Source: Candidatus Cibiobacter qucibialis (GTDB taxonomy: Bacteria > Bacillota > Clostridia > Oscillospirales > Ruminococcaceae). Taken from it: DNA of 61,029 nucleotides. Of the stretch, positions 7,748 to 16,662 are shown in pieces. The DNA is taken from assembly GCA_004000625.1 (NCBI GenBank), contig SAUS01000003.1:1-61029 (forward strand). The letters are read 5' to 3'. How positions within the stretch are numbered: position 1 is the stretch's first letter; each line of letters starts with the position of its first letter. Under the pieces are notes generated by a model. It was not told the origin of the DNA. It made no database searches and saw only the letters and a list, made by a program, of their open reading frames with translations. Position numbers and translations under genes: made by a program.

Positions 7748-8536
7748 ATGGAGGACCAAACCGTAAAAAATTCTGATAAGGGCGGTGTGCAGAGCGTTGC
7801 GCGCATTTTTGAGCTGATCGAAGTGCTGGCCGCCCACCCGGCCGGAGCCAGTTTGCAGCGCCTGGCGGAAGACGCTCACCTGGCCAAAAGCACAACCCAC
7901 CGCCTGTTGGGCAGCCTGGTCAGCCTGGGATATGCCGCGCAGGACAGCGAAACCGGCAAGTACCGCCTGACCTTAAAGATGTTTGAAATTTCTTCCGGCA
8001 TCGTCAACAGCATGGATGTGATGAGCGTTGCCAAGGTACACCTGGAACGCCTGGCCCAGCGCACCGGCGAAGCGGTGCACCTGGTCATCCGCGATGCACA
8101 GGATATCGTGTACATATATAAAACGGAAAGCGGCCCCATGCGGATGTCCAGCCGGGTGGGGCTGCGCAGCCCACTGTACTGTACCGGTGTGGGCAAAGCC
8201 ATCCTGGCTACCCTGACCGAAGAAGAGGTGGAGGATGTGTGGCGGCACAGCAACCCGCAAAAGCTGACGGGCCGCACTGTGACCGATTTGCCTGCTTTGT
8301 GCGCCCAGCTGAACGAGGTGCGCGCCTGCGGCTATGCCATTGACGATGAGGAAAACGAGCTTGGCATCCGCTGCGTGGCGCTGGCCATACCCGGCCCCGG
8401 CGGCAAGGCGGACAGCGCGTTCTCTATCAGCGGCCTTGCCCCCTACATGACGCCGGAGCGCATCCGGCGCATTGCTGCCCTTGCGCTGGAAACCCGCGCC
8501 GACATCCTGCGCGACCTTGGGGTGCAGGGTGTGTGA
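7748..8536 (+). CDS. IclR-family transcriptional regulator (KdgR-like)
   Basis: A 262-residue IclR-type protein: winged helix in residues 10-75 (SVARIFELIEVLA, STTHRLLGSL) and a C-terminal effector domain with SRVGLRSPLYCTGVGKAILA and DDEENELGIRCVALAIP, whose Cys is typical of the ligand pocket. It is transcribed away from kdgA-kdgK and both promoters carry related palindromes, so it probably senses KDG or a related keto-sugar and represses both units. GCGGAGG seven bases before the ATG at 7748 fixes the start; the open frame extends 216 bases upstream without family sequence. Confidence 0.9.
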   Translation: MEDQTVKNSDKGGVQSVARIFELIEVLAAHPAGASLQRLAEDAHLAKSTTHRLLGSLVSLGYAAQDSETGKYRLTLKMFEISSGIVNSMDVMSVAKVHLERLAQRTGEAVHLVIRDAQDIVYIYKTESGPMRMSSRVGLRSPLYCTGVGKAILATLTEEEVEDVWRHSNPQKLTGRTVTDLPALCAQLNEVRACGYAIDDEENELGIRCVALAIPGPGGKADSAFSISGLAPYMTPERIRRIAALALETRADILRDLGVQGV

Positions 8537-8542
8537 AGAAAC

Positions 8543-8947
8543 ATGAAGATAAAAGAATACACAGAATTCAAAAAAGACGAAATCTGGCAGCTCTACACAC
8601 AGGTGGGCTGGACCGCATACACGGAAAATATGACGGCGCTGGAGCGGGGTTACAAAAATTCTCTGCTTGTTCTGGCGGCCTATGAAAATGAAGAACTGCT
8701 CGGCATTGTCCGGGTGGTGGGGGATGGTGCTACCATTATTCTTGTGCAGGATATTTTGGTATATCCCCAAAAGCAGCGGCAGGGCATCGGCACGTCGCTG
8801 CTCAAAGCGGTGCTGGAACGGTATGCGGATGTCCGGCAAATCCAACTGGTAACGGATAATACACCCAAAACCGTGGCGTTTTATCAATCGCTGGGATTTG
8901 TGGAGCTTGAAAAGTTGGGCTGCTGCGGGTTTATGCGGGCACGATAA
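8543..8947 (+). CDS. GNAT-family N-acetyltransferase
   Basis: A 134-residue GCN5-related acetyltransferase. The acetyl-CoA site is visible as VQDILVYPQKQRQGIGTSLL (R/Q-x-x-G-I/G), and NTPKTVAFYQSLGF is the usual last helix and strand. The substrate cannot be told from sequence. It begins six bases after the regulator stop, so it may be the second gene of that transcript, but its ribosome site is weak. Confidence 0.85.
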   Translation: MKIKEYTEFKKDEIWQLYTQVGWTAYTENMTALERGYKNSLLVLAAYENEELLGIVRVVGDGATIILVQDILVYPQKQRQGIGTSLLKAVLERYADVRQIQLVTDNTPKTVAFYQSLGFVELEKLGCCGFMRAR

Positions 8948-8971
8948 TTGGGATTCCGAGGTGATAAGTGT

Positions 8972-9169
8972 ATGGAGAAGAAATCAAGACGCTCAGGAAC
9001 AGACCCCGTAGTTGCCTTGACTTTGATTTTTGTTGTGCTAAAAGTAATGGGTTTGATTTCATGGTCATGGTTATGGGTACTAAGTCCAATCTGGCTTACG
9101 TTCCTGCTTTTCGCCGCTATTTTTTCTGTCATTTTGGTCGGCGGACGAATTACCAAAGGGAAATGGTAA
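8972..9169 (+). CDS. Small two-TM membrane protein
   Basis: A 65-residue protein with a short charged N-terminus (MEKKSRRSGTDP) and two hydrophobic segments (about residues 13-30 and 36-58). It resembles small phage or mobile-element membrane proteins annotated as transmembrane Fragile-X-F protein, a weak match by eye. GAGGTGAT precedes the ATG at 8972. The region is AT-rich compared with its neighbours. The stop is followed at once by GTTCGCGTTTG, part of a motif found beside other AT-rich genes in this window. Confidence 0.65.
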   Translation: MEKKSRRSGTDPVVALTLIFVVLKVMGLISWSWLWVLSPIWLTFLLFAAIFSVILVGGRITKGKW

Positions 9170-9235
9170 GTTCGCGTTTGTGAAATGGCGGAGTTTCACT
9201 CCGACAACTTCGGATTTGTAAAGGAGATATACAAC

Positions 9236-9616
9236 ATGAAGAAAGTCTGCTTAGCGGTTTTGCCAGCTTTAACAATAGTGTTAGAATTATTACCCTTGGG
9301 AGCAGTTTGTATTTTTGCAACATCTCCAACAGAAAGAGTAAAAGAAACATTCTCATACTTTAGCCTTACACCGTTTGGCTATGCAAATTTTGCTCCACTT
9401 ATTACAGCCACACTTACTGTTGCCATCTTCTTACTTTCATTGTTTTCATTGAAGAAGAAAGGTGTTCTCAAAGCATTGTTTGTCCTTTCCATTATTACGG
9501 TAGTTATTTCTCTTTTGCCATTGATGTATGGCTTAAACTACTATACCCTTGTAGGAGCCTTTATAACAGTAACACTTGTAATAGAAAGTATTTTGGCTAA
9601 GATACAACAAAAGTAA
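9236..9616 (+). CDS. AT-rich hypothetical membrane protein
   Basis: A 126-residue protein with four hydrophobic helices (about residues 5-27, 45-65, 72-92, 97-120) and few charged residues. No family recognised. AAGGAGATATACAAC before the ATG is an excellent ribosome site. Base composition and codon use are much more AT-rich than the flanking genes, a sign of transfer. The gene lies between two copies of an AACTTC-n-TTTG motif (9207-9219 and 9623-9635). Confidence 0.65.
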   Translation: MKKVCLAVLPALTIVLELLPLGAVCIFATSPTERVKETFSYFSLTPFGYANFAPLITATLTVAIFLLSLFSLKKKGVLKALFVLSIITVVISLLPLMYGLNYYTLVGAFITVTLVIESILAKIQQK

Positions 9617-9770
9617 AGCGATAACTTCTAGTTTGTAGACCAATGCTTAACAAATGTACAACAATAATAGACAAGCCTTGCGTACAGGACTATAATAAAA
9701 TAATAGGAAAAGATGATAACAAGGGAATGCGGTAAGGCGGCCGGAACTTCCCGGAAAAGTGGGGAATGGA

Positions 9771-10706
9771 ATGAACCTGATCTTTACAGCCTTTGCCACA
9801 CTGGAGGGCTACCGCGAGGGCAGCAATGCCAACCTGGGCAGCGAGGTATTCTACCGCTGCATTGTGGTCAGCCTTGTCAGCGCAAAACAGAAAAACCAGA
9901 ATTGCGATGCAGCCCTTGTGACCAACACCGCTGTGCCGGAACCCTATGCTGCGCAGCTGTCCCAGGCGGGCATCCGTGTAATCGCCTGTCCGTTTGACAA
10001 CTACCGCTTTGAAGCGGATTTAGACTGGTCCCTGGCGTATTACAAGCTGTGCGCCATGCAGTATCTGCTCGAAACCGAGCATTACGAAAACTACCTGATG
10101 CTGGATTCCGATACCTTTACCCAGCGCGGCTATCAGGATATCTGGCGCGAAGCCGCGGAAGCGGTGCTGCTGTATCAGGTGCCCCATGCGGCCAGCCAGC
10201 CTATGACGGCCCGCATCTCCCACACCTATGATGAACTTTGGCCGGAGGGCGCTCCCCATGTGCTGACCCACTTTGGCGGCGAGTTCGTGGCGGGCAGCAC
10301 GGCCCGGCTGCAGGATTTTATGGCCGAATGCCGCAATGTGTTTGACCGGATGCAGCAGACCGGCGTGCGCAGCCAGGACGGCGACGAAGCCATTTTGGAT
10401 GCTGCGGCCTACCGCAGCCAGCTGGCGGGCAAGCCCGTGCGGGCCGCCAACGCGTATGTGTTCCGGTACTGGCTGGGCGGGCATTTTTATTATGTTTCCA
10501 CGAACTACTGCTGCGACCCCGTCTGCGTGCTGCACCTGCCCGGCAAGGCGAAAATGCGCCAGCTGACGGTGCTCTACCACAAATACACCCGCAGCGGCCA
10601 CATGCCGGAAAACCAAACCGTGTGGCGGCTCTGCTGCCTGCCTGCCGCCCGCCCGCCGCTGCTGCGCAGCCTGTGGGTGCGCCTGCGGGCCCAAATCGGC
10701 ATTTGA
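9771..10706 (+). CDS. Glycosyltransferase-like protein (GT-A fold)
   Basis: A 311-residue protein with an N-terminal NLIFTAFATLEGYREGSN and a clear DXD element in YLMLDSDTF (near residues 115-118), the metal- and nucleotide-sugar-binding motif of GT-A enzymes. HFGGEFVAGS and DGDEAILDAA are further conserved-looking parts. The acceptor is unknown. There is no signal sequence or membrane segment. The ATG at 9771 is preferred over a GTG 12 bases upstream because GGGGAA precedes it, but this is not decisive. The next gene follows 35 bases later on the same strand. Confidence 0.7.
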   Translation: MNLIFTAFATLEGYREGSNANLGSEVFYRCIVVSLVSAKQKNQNCDAALVTNTAVPEPYAAQLSQAGIRVIACPFDNYRFEADLDWSLAYYKLCAMQYLLETEHYENYLMLDSDTFTQRGYQDIWREAAEAVLLYQVPHAASQPMTARISHTYDELWPEGAPHVLTHFGGEFVAGSTARLQDFMAECRNVFDRMQQTGVRSQDGDEAILDAAAYRSQLAGKPVRAANAYVFRYWLGGHFYYVSTNYCCDPVCVLHLPGKAKMRQLTVLYHKYTRSGHMPENQTVWRLCCLPAARPPLLRSLWVRLRAQIGI

Positions 10707-10741
10707 ATCCACCCACTGACCCCCAAGGAAAGGAACGCTCT

Positions 10742-11719
10742 ATGCAGGAGAAAAAGCGTATTCCCCTGAAACGTTTGCACCGCTTGCGCAACGCCCGCAA
10801 ACAGGCCGCGGAGACCGATGACCTGACCCCCATGATGAAAGCCATCAAGGCGGTGCACAGCGTGACCAGCACCGGCTCTACCCAGCCGGAGGACCTGGAA
10901 CGCCAGCGTGCCGCCCAGGAGCTGTTTGGCCGTTTGGTTACCCCCAACCTGTTGATCAACACCACGCCCATCACCGTCAACAATGTTTCGGCGGAGTGGG
11001 TGCGGATGAACCAGGGGCATGACCGCCGCCATGTGGTGCTATACTGCCATGGCGGTGGCTACACCTGCGGCCAGCTGGGCTATGCCCGCGTGCTGGCCAG
11101 CAAACTGGCGCTTTCCACCGGGTGCGATGTACTCAGCTTTGAATACCGCCTTGCCCCCGAAGCGCCGTATCCTTCCGCCATTGACGATGCCCTGCGCGTC
11201 TGGGACTACCTGATGTATATGGGCATCGGCGCGCGGGATGTGATCGTGGCCGGGGATTCGGCGGGCGGCAACCTGGCGCTGGAACTGGCCCTTGCCGTAA
11301 AGGCCCAGGGCCGCAGCCAGCCGCGTGCCCTGGTGCTGATGAGCCCCTGGACCGATATGACGATGCAGGGGGCATCCTATCAGAAATGTGCCGCGCTGGA
11401 CCCCATGCTGACCCACGACTATATTGATTCCTGCCGCACCGCTTACCGCGGAGCAAACAGCACCCTGGAATGGGAAGACCCCAGCCTTTCGCCGCTGTTT
11501 GCGGATTTAAGGGGGCTGCCGCCCACTTTGATCCAGGTGGGAACGAACGAAATATTGAAATCCGATTCTATCAACCTTGCCAAAGCCATGACGGAACAGG
11601 AAGTATACGCCGTGCTGGAGGTATACCCCGAATGCTGGCATGTGTTCCAGCAGATGCCGATCCCCCATGCCGCACAGGCCATGGAAAGCGTTGGCCGCTT
11701 TGTGCAGAAAATTTTGTAA
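10742..11719 (+). CDS. Alpha/beta hydrolase, HSL family (esterase/lipase)
   Basis: A 325-residue hormone-sensitive-lipase-type hydrolase. The oxyanion-hole motif HGGGY (near residue 101), FEYRLAPEAPYPSAIDD and the nucleophile elbow GDSAGGNLA are textbook for the family. The acid and His of the triad are expected in DPSLSP and CWHVFQ. It probably hydrolyses short-chain esters or deacetylates a glycan or lipid. AAGGAAAGG precedes the ATG. It leads a tight run with the acetyltransferase and DUF6320 genes. Confidence 0.88.
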   Translation: MQEKKRIPLKRLHRLRNARKQAAETDDLTPMMKAIKAVHSVTSTGSTQPEDLERQRAAQELFGRLVTPNLLINTTPITVNNVSAEWVRMNQGHDRRHVVLYCHGGGYTCGQLGYARVLASKLALSTGCDVLSFEYRLAPEAPYPSAIDDALRVWDYLMYMGIGARDVIVAGDSAGGNLALELALAVKAQGRSQPRALVLMSPWTDMTMQGASYQKCAALDPMLTHDYIDSCRTAYRGANSTLEWEDPSLSPLFADLRGLPPTLIQVGTNEILKSDSINLAKAMTEQEVYAVLEVYPECWHVFQQMPIPHAAQAMESVGRFVQKIL

Positions 11720-11752
11720 CGGCGGAACCCCGCCGGATAGGAGGGCTGCCAT

Positions 11753-13009
11753 TTGCCCGAAACCTGGTATAAAGTCGATAATGTCGCCAAAGTATTTCTG
11801 GCGTCCATCAACCGGCGGGACCCGCGGGTGTTCCGCGTCAGCTGCACCCTGAACGAGGATGTGGACCCCGACCGCCTGAATCAGGCCCTGGAACAGACCG
11901 CACGGGAAAACCCGCAGTTCCAGGTCACGCTGCACCGTGGGCTGTTCTGGCATTATTTTGAATCCACCAACCTGAAACCGCAGGCGGTGCCGGAAACGCT
12001 GGCCCCCTGTGCCATGCTGTACGGCCCGCAGATCAAAAACGAACTGCTGTACCGCGTCAGCTATTACGGCGCGCGCATCAATGTGGAAATGTTCCACGCC
12101 ATCAGCGATGGCAACGGCGGGATGGTGTTCCTGAAAACGCTGGTGCACAATTATTTGCAGCTGAAAAATCCCGAACTGGCCAATGTTCCCGGAGAAGAGC
12201 GCGCCAGCAAGGGCGAATCGGCCCAGGATGCGTTCCGCAAGTACTATACGGCGTCCAAAGCGGCGGAGGAAGACCCGCTGAACCGCAAAAAGTCTTTCCA
12301 CCTGCATGGCCGCAAACTGCCGTATGACCAGTCCCAGTTTTTTGAAGCCCACCTTTCTGCCGCCCAGGTGCTGGCCAAAACCCGCGCCATGGGGGTAACG
12401 ATGACCAGCTACCTGGCCGCTGCCCAGATGCTGGCGGCTTATCAGGAAATGCCGGCGCTGGAACGCGGTAAGGTCATCTCGGTCAGCCTGCCGGTCAACC
12501 TGCGCAGCTATTATGGAACCGAGACCGCCCGCAACTTTTTCAACTCCATCCGCATCAGCTGGGTATTCCGGGGGGACGAAACGCTGGAAACCCTGGCCAA
12601 AGGCTTTGACGCCAAACTGCGGGAAGCCCTGAAGGACGAGCGGGTCAAGGCCCGCATGGACGGCTTTGAAAAGCTGGAACAGATGCCCGGTATCAAACTG
12701 GTGCCGCTCTTTATCAAAAACGCGGTGGTCAACCTGTTCAATACGCTGGAAGCCAAAAAAGTTACCCTGACCATCTCCAACATGGGGCGCATCCCACTGC
12801 AAAAAGAGCTGCAGCCCTATATCAAAGGCTTTACGGCGTTCTGCAGTTCGACTACCGCGTTCACCACGGTCTGTTCCTATGGGGATGATCTTGTTTTGGG
12901 CACCACCTGGGCGTTCCGCAGCACCGAGATGCTGAAAAACTTTTACCGCTGCCTTTCTGCCGAAGGGTTGGATATTACACTGTATGCAACGGAGGTGGAT
13001 GGAGAATGA
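11753..13009 (+). CDS. Condensation-fold acyltransferase (alcohol acetyltransferase-like)
   Basis: A 418-residue protein of the chloramphenicol acetyltransferase/condensation superfamily, shown by the HxxxDG signature in FHAISDGNGG and a C-terminal TISNMG motif. Such proteins transfer acyl groups between CoA or carrier thioesters and alcohols or amines. The start is a TTG at 11753 with AGGAGGG eight bases upstream; no later ATG is as well placed. Its stop overlaps the next start (ATGA). Together with the hydrolase and DUF6320 protein it looks like a small ester-forming or lipid-modifying module. Confidence 0.75.
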   Translation: MPETWYKVDNVAKVFLASINRRDPRVFRVSCTLNEDVDPDRLNQALEQTARENPQFQVTLHRGLFWHYFESTNLKPQAVPETLAPCAMLYGPQIKNELLYRVSYYGARINVEMFHAISDGNGGMVFLKTLVHNYLQLKNPELANVPGEERASKGESAQDAFRKYYTASKAAEEDPLNRKKSFHLHGRKLPYDQSQFFEAHLSAAQVLAKTRAMGVTMTSYLAAAQMLAAYQEMPALERGKVISVSLPVNLRSYYGTETARNFFNSIRISWVFRGDETLETLAKGFDAKLREALKDERVKARMDGFEKLEQMPGIKLVPLFIKNAVVNLFNTLEAKKVTLTISNMGRIPLQKELQPYIKGFTAFCSSTTAFTTVCSYGDDLVLGTTWAFRSTEMLKNFYRCLSAEGLDITLYATEVDGE

Positions 13010-13674
13010 AAACCTGTCCCCATTGCCATATCCAGGTTGGCGGCAGCGCACAGTACTGCCCGCTGTGCCAGAACCCCCTTGTCGGCACGCCGGAACCGGA
13101 CCGCTACCCCAAGGTGGTGCCGCCCGCGCGGCAGACATCGCTGTTTTACCGCATCGCTGCCTTTGTGCTGCTGGGGGCGGCGGTCATCTGCGGCGTGGTG
13201 GATTACATCATGATCGAAGGCAGGCATATGCACTGGAGCCTGCTGGTGCTGATCGGCGCGGTGGGGGTGCTGATGCTGCTGCGCGCACTGCTGCGCCAGG
13301 GCCGCAACGCCCCTAAGCTGCTGTTCCAGATTTTGATCGGCACTTCGCTGATCGTGACCTTTGCGGATTATTACGCCGGGTGGAACGGCATTGCCATTGA
13401 CGCCATTGTGCCGATCTTGTGCAGCGTTACCCTGGTGCTGAACTTCATTTTTGCCTTTGTCAACCGCCGCTTTACCGAGAACGGCCTGGTTTACCTGCTG
13501 CTGAACATTGTGGTGGGCGTGGTGCCGTATATCGGCTTAACGCTGCGCCACAGCGTGCGCCCGCCAATGGCCTGGGTCATCTGCCTGGTCATCAGCATGA
13601 TCACCTTTTTGGGGCTGGTCATCTTCAAGGGCCGCAGCCTGCTGGCAGAGTTTGAAAAACGCCTGCATCTGTAA
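13006..13674 (+). CDS. DUF6320 family zinc-ribbon membrane protein
   Basis: A 222-residue protein with an N-terminal zinc ribbon, CPHCHIQVGGSAQYCPLC, followed by about six transmembrane helices (residues 45-210). It overlaps the upstream acyltransferase gene by four bases, which implies coupled translation and a shared task. The family is known next to alcohol acetyltransferase-like genes in Firmicutes, with no established function. Confidence 0.75.
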   Translation: MKTCPHCHIQVGGSAQYCPLCQNPLVGTPEPDRYPKVVPPARQTSLFYRIAAFVLLGAAVICGVVDYIMIEGRHMHWSLLVLIGAVGVLMLLRALLRQGRNAPKLLFQILIGTSLIVTFADYYAGWNGIAIDAIVPILCSVTLVLNFIFAFVNRRFTENGLVYLLLNIVVGVVPYIGLTLRHSVRPPMAWVICLVISMITFLGLVIFKGRSLLAEFEKRLHL

Positions 13675-13698
13675 ATCGGAATTTGAAAGGATGATGAT

Positions 13699-14016
13699 AT
13701 GATGGATAAATTAAAAAAGAACATGGTTTTCTACCTACTGTTGCTGATAGATTTTTATATCGTTCCTTGGTTTATAAAAAACACAGGAAGTGCAATGATT
13801 GTTATGTTAGTAATTATTCCTCTAATATGTTTAATAACCTCTGTTTTTTATGGGATTAGGAATGGTTTTAACTTCTGGTATATTTTGATTGTAGCAATAA
13901 TGTTTGCGCCATCTATATTTATATTTTATAACTCAAGTGCATGGGTTTATGTAGTTGGATATGCTGTTATTGCATTATTGGGAAATTTAATAGCATTGCC
14001 ATTAGGAAAAAGATAA
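13699..14016 (+). CDS. AT-rich hypothetical membrane protein
   Basis: A 105-residue protein with four hydrophobic helices and no recognised family. AAAGGATGATGAT lies before tandem ATG codons at 13699 and 13702. It is strikingly AT-rich compared with the GC-rich genes on both sides. It is framed by TCGGAATTTG (13677-13686) upstream and AACTTCGCATTTG (14015-14027) overlapping its stop, the same pattern as around the gene at 9236. This suggests insertion as a unit. Confidence 0.6.
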   Translation: MMDKLKKNMVFYLLLLIDFYIVPWFIKNTGSAMIVMLVIIPLICLITSVFYGIRNGFNFWYILIVAIMFAPSIFIFYNSSAWVYVVGYAVIALLGNLIALPLGKR

Positions 14017-14065
14017 CTTCGCATTTGCCAAACTGCCCACGCAAACTTGTGTTTGCAAAATGATA

Positions 14066-14098
14066 CCCCGCTTTGCCGCGGCAAAGGCGGGGCTTTTT
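14066..14098 (+). terminator. Rho-independent terminator
   Basis: CCCCGCTTTGCC (14066-14077) pairs with GGCAAAGGCGGGG and is followed by TTTTT. It closes the unit that ends with the AT-rich membrane gene. Confidence 0.85.
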
Positions 14099-14164
14099 GC
14101 TGCCAGAAGCGCATGAAATTGCCGCAGGCAGGGTCTAAATAGCGCAAAGTGCGGTTTTTGCCCA

Positions 14165-14194
14165 TTGACAAGCGGTTTTAACCGGGCGTATACT
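14165..14194 (+). promoter_or_regulatory. Promoter of the ECF transporter operon, with leader hairpin
   Basis: TTGACA (14165-14170), 18 bases, TATACT (14189-14194). The leader to the ATG at 14273 is about 70 bases and contains a nested hairpin: CTTTGG pairs with CCAAGG around TGCC-n-GGCA. No riboswitch class is recognised. Confidence 0.7.
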
Positions 14195-14272
14195 TACCAT
14201 ATCTTTGGGTCATGCCGTTTTGTGGCAGGTTCCAAGGGGATCGTTTGTAATACTATAAAGGAGTGCGGAATT

Positions 14273-14824
14273 ATGAAAAACAACAATAGCATCAAGACCT
14301 TTGTCGCCATTGGTATCGGCGCAGCACTGTTCTTTGTGCTGGGGCGTTTTGTGGCAATCCCCAGCCCGGTGCCTAACACCAACATCAGCCTGCAGTACGC
14401 AGTGCTGGCCCTGCTGGCCGCTATGTACGGCCCGGTTGCCGGCGGCCTGATCGGCTTCATCGGCCATGCTCTGATCGACCTGTCCTGGGGCGGCATCCCG
14501 TGGTGGAGCTGGGTTATCACCTCCGCTTTTGTCGGCGTTGTAGTGGGCCTGTTCACCAAAAAGTTGCATGTTGAGGAAGGCGACTTTAACAAAAAGAAGG
14601 TTGGCGTGTTTGCGCTGGCCAACGTGATCGCCAACCTGATCGGCTGGATCGTGGTTGCTCCCGTGCTGGACATCCTGATTTATGCGGAGCCTGCCAAAAA
14701 GGTGTTTGCACAGGGCGTGTTTGCCGGTATTTCCAACAGCATTACTGCTGTGGTCGTGGGCGGCCTGCTGGTGCTGGCTTACACCAAGACCATTGCCAAG
14801 AAAGGCTCTTTGGATAAAGAATAA
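14273..14824 (+). CDS. ECF transporter S component, UPF0397 family
   Basis: A 183-residue integral membrane protein with the UPF0397 signature: IKTFVAIGIGAALFFVLGRF, PNTNISLQYAVLALLA, and GPVAGGLIGFIGHALIDL. It is the substrate-binding part of an energy-coupling factor transporter. The next two genes encode its double ATPase and its T component, so this is a dedicated (group I) system. The substrate is unknown; vitamins or their precursors are usual for the class. GGAG precedes the ATG. A promoter with a structured leader lies upstream, and a hairpin after the stop may attenuate downstream expression. Confidence 0.9.
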   Translation: MKNNNSIKTFVAIGIGAALFFVLGRFVAIPSPVPNTNISLQYAVLALLAAMYGPVAGGLIGFIGHALIDLSWGGIPWWSWVITSAFVGVVVGLFTKKLHVEEGDFNKKKVGVFALANVIANLIGWIVVAPVLDILIYAEPAKKVFAQGVFAGISNSITAVVVGGLLVLAYTKTIAKKGSLDKE

Positions 14825-14833
14825 TTGCTATCG

Positions 14834-14875
14834 CAAAGCCTTCCCGTGGCCTTTGGTTTGCGGAAAGGCTTTTTT
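14834..14875 (+). terminator. Terminator or attenuator within the ECF operon
   Basis: AAGCCTT (14836-14842) pairs with AAGGCTT (14865-14871), followed by a T run. It sits between the S component and the ATPase gene, so some read-through is needed for the operon to work. Confidence 0.65.
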
Positions 14876-14931
14876 GTTTGCCGCTTTGCCGTTGGGAAAG
14901 GCGGCACCGGAATATCTTGCTTTGAGGTACC

Positions 14932-16662
14932 ATGCCCATGTCTGAACAGACAAACCCCATTATTTCATTCAAAAACTTCTCCTTCCAGTATCGTGCGCAG
15001 AAAAAGCCGACGCTGCATGATATCAACCTGGATATCTACCCCGGTGAGCGTGTGCTGATCGCCGGGCCTTCCGGCAGCGGCAAAAGCACGCTGGCGGCCT
15101 GCATCAACGGGCTGAACCCGTTTTCTAACCCCGGCGAATGCACCGGCAGCCTGACGGTAGACGGCGTGGATGCGCCCAACAGCAGCATTTTTGAGCTTTC
15201 GGCCCATGTGGGCACCGTGCTGCAGGACCCGGACGGTCAGTTTATCGGCCTGACGGTGGGCGAGGATATCGCCTTCGCGCTGGAAAACAGCTGCGTTCCC
15301 CAAAAGGAAATGCACGAGATCACCCGCCATGCCGCAGAGCTGGTGGGCATTGAAAAACGCCTGGACCATGCCCCGCATGAGCTTTCCGGCGGGCAGAAGC
15401 AGCGCGTTAGCCTGGCGGGCGTTATGGTGGATCAGGTTAAAATTTTGATGTTTGATGAACCCCTTGCCAGCTTGGATCCCGCCACCGGCAAGCAGGCTAT
15501 TGAGCTGATCGACGAGATCCAGCACAAGACCGATACCACCGTGCTGATTATTGAGCACCGGCTGGAGGATGTGCTGTGGCGCAATGTGGACCGCATCATC
15601 CTGGTCAATGAGGGTACTGTTTTGGCTGACCTGCGCCCGGACGAGCTGCTGGCCACCCATATGCTGGCCGAAAACGGCATCCGGGAGCCGCTGTACCTGA
15701 CGGCCATGCGCTATGCGGGTATTGCCATCACACCGGAAAAGCGCCCTGCCCATGTGGACACCGTGGTGCTGGATGATGCCGATACCGCCCGCCTGCACAA
15801 GTGGTTCAACGCCCTGCCGCTGCCGGAACCCGGCCCCGCACCGGAGCACCTGCTGGAAGTGCGCGGCCTTGGCTTTGGCTATACCAAGGGGCAGAGCACC
15901 CTGCATGACATCAGCTTATCCATCGGCAAAGGCGAGATGGTCAGCATTGTGGGGCGCAACGGCGCGGGCAAATCTACCCTGGCAAAGCTGATCTGCGGGT
16001 TCGAGACCCCGGAGCAGGGCCAGGTGCTGCTGAATGGCCGTGACCTGGCGCAGGATAACATCCGCCGCCGCGCCCAGCACATTGGCTATGTGATGCAGAA
16101 CCCCAACCAGATGATCTCCAAAACCATGATCTTTGAGGAAGTTGCGCTGGCCTTGCAGGGCAGCGATATGACCCAGGAACAGATCTGCCAGCGGGTGGAA
16201 GATACTCTGAAGGTTTGCGGGCTGTACCCCTTCCGCAACTGGCCCATTTCCGCACTGAGCTTTGGCCAGAAAAAGCGTGTAACCATTGCCAGCGTGCTGG
16301 TGCAGCAGCCGGAACTGATCATTCTGGACGAACCCACCGCGGGGCAGGACTTCCGCCATTATACCGACATTATGGAGTTCCTGCGCGGGCTGAACGAGCA
16401 GGGCGTGACCGTGGTGATGATCACCCACGATATGCACCTGATGCTGGAATACACCCCGCGCGCATTGGTGTTCTGTGATGGCCAGCTGATTGCCGACCGC
16501 AGCGCTGCTGCCGTGCTGTGTGACCCTGAACTCATCGAGCAGGCTGCGCTGAAAGAAACCAGCCTGTTTACCCTTGCCAACCGCTGCGGCATTGCCCCGG
16601 CGGAAGATTTTGTAGAACGCTTTATCCATGAAGACAGGGAGGTGCGCACACATGGCTGCTAA
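14932..16662 (+). CDS. ECF transporter ATPase with two ABC domains (YkoD-like)
   Basis: A 576-residue fusion of two ABC ATPases. Domain 1 has Walker A GPSGSGKST, signature LSGGQKQRV and Walker B ILMFDEPLASLD. Domain 2 (from about residue 305) has GRNGAGKST, LSFGQKKRV and LIILDEPTAGQD. It powers the ECF transporter formed with the neighbouring S and T components. Two in-frame ATGs at 14932 and 14938 share one GAGGT site, so the exact start is open. The 3' end overlaps the T-component gene by 11 bases. Confidence 0.92.
   Translation: MPMSEQTNPIISFKNFSFQYRAQKKPTLHDINLDIYPGERVLIAGPSGSGKSTLAACINGLNPFSNPGECTGSLTVDGVDAPNSSIFELSAHVGTVLQDPDGQFIGLTVGEDIAFALENSCVPQKEMHEITRHAAELVGIEKRLDHAPHELSGGQKQRVSLAGVMVDQVKILMFDEPLASLDPATGKQAIELIDEIQHKTDTTVLIIEHRLEDVLWRNVDRIILVNEGTVLADLRPDELLATHMLAENGIREPLYLTAMRYAGIAITPEKRPAHVDTVVLDDADTARLHKWFNALPLPEPGPAPEHLLEVRGLGFGYTKGQSTLHDISLSIGKGEMVSIVGRNGAGKSTLAKLICGFETPEQGQVLLNGRDLAQDNIRRRAQHIGYVMQNPNQMISKTMIFEEVALALQGSDMTQEQICQRVEDTLKVCGLYPFRNWPISALSFGQKKRVTIASVLVQQPELIILDEPTAGQDFRHYTDIMEFLRGLNEQGVTVVMITHDMHLMLEYTPRALVFCDGQLIADRSAAAVLCDPELIEQAALKETSLFTLANRCGIAPAEDFVERFIHEDREVRTHGC

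Noticed and set aside
11507..13138. A 543-codon minus-strand open frame opposite the hydrolase and acyltransferase genes
   Set aside because: The plus-strand genes have clear catalytic motifs, ribosome sites and an ATGA overlap; the opposite frame has none.
14195..14272. Known riboswitch in the ECF operon leader
   Set aside because: A nested hairpin is present but no sequence signature of the TPP, FMN, SAM, cobalamin or preQ1 classes was seen.
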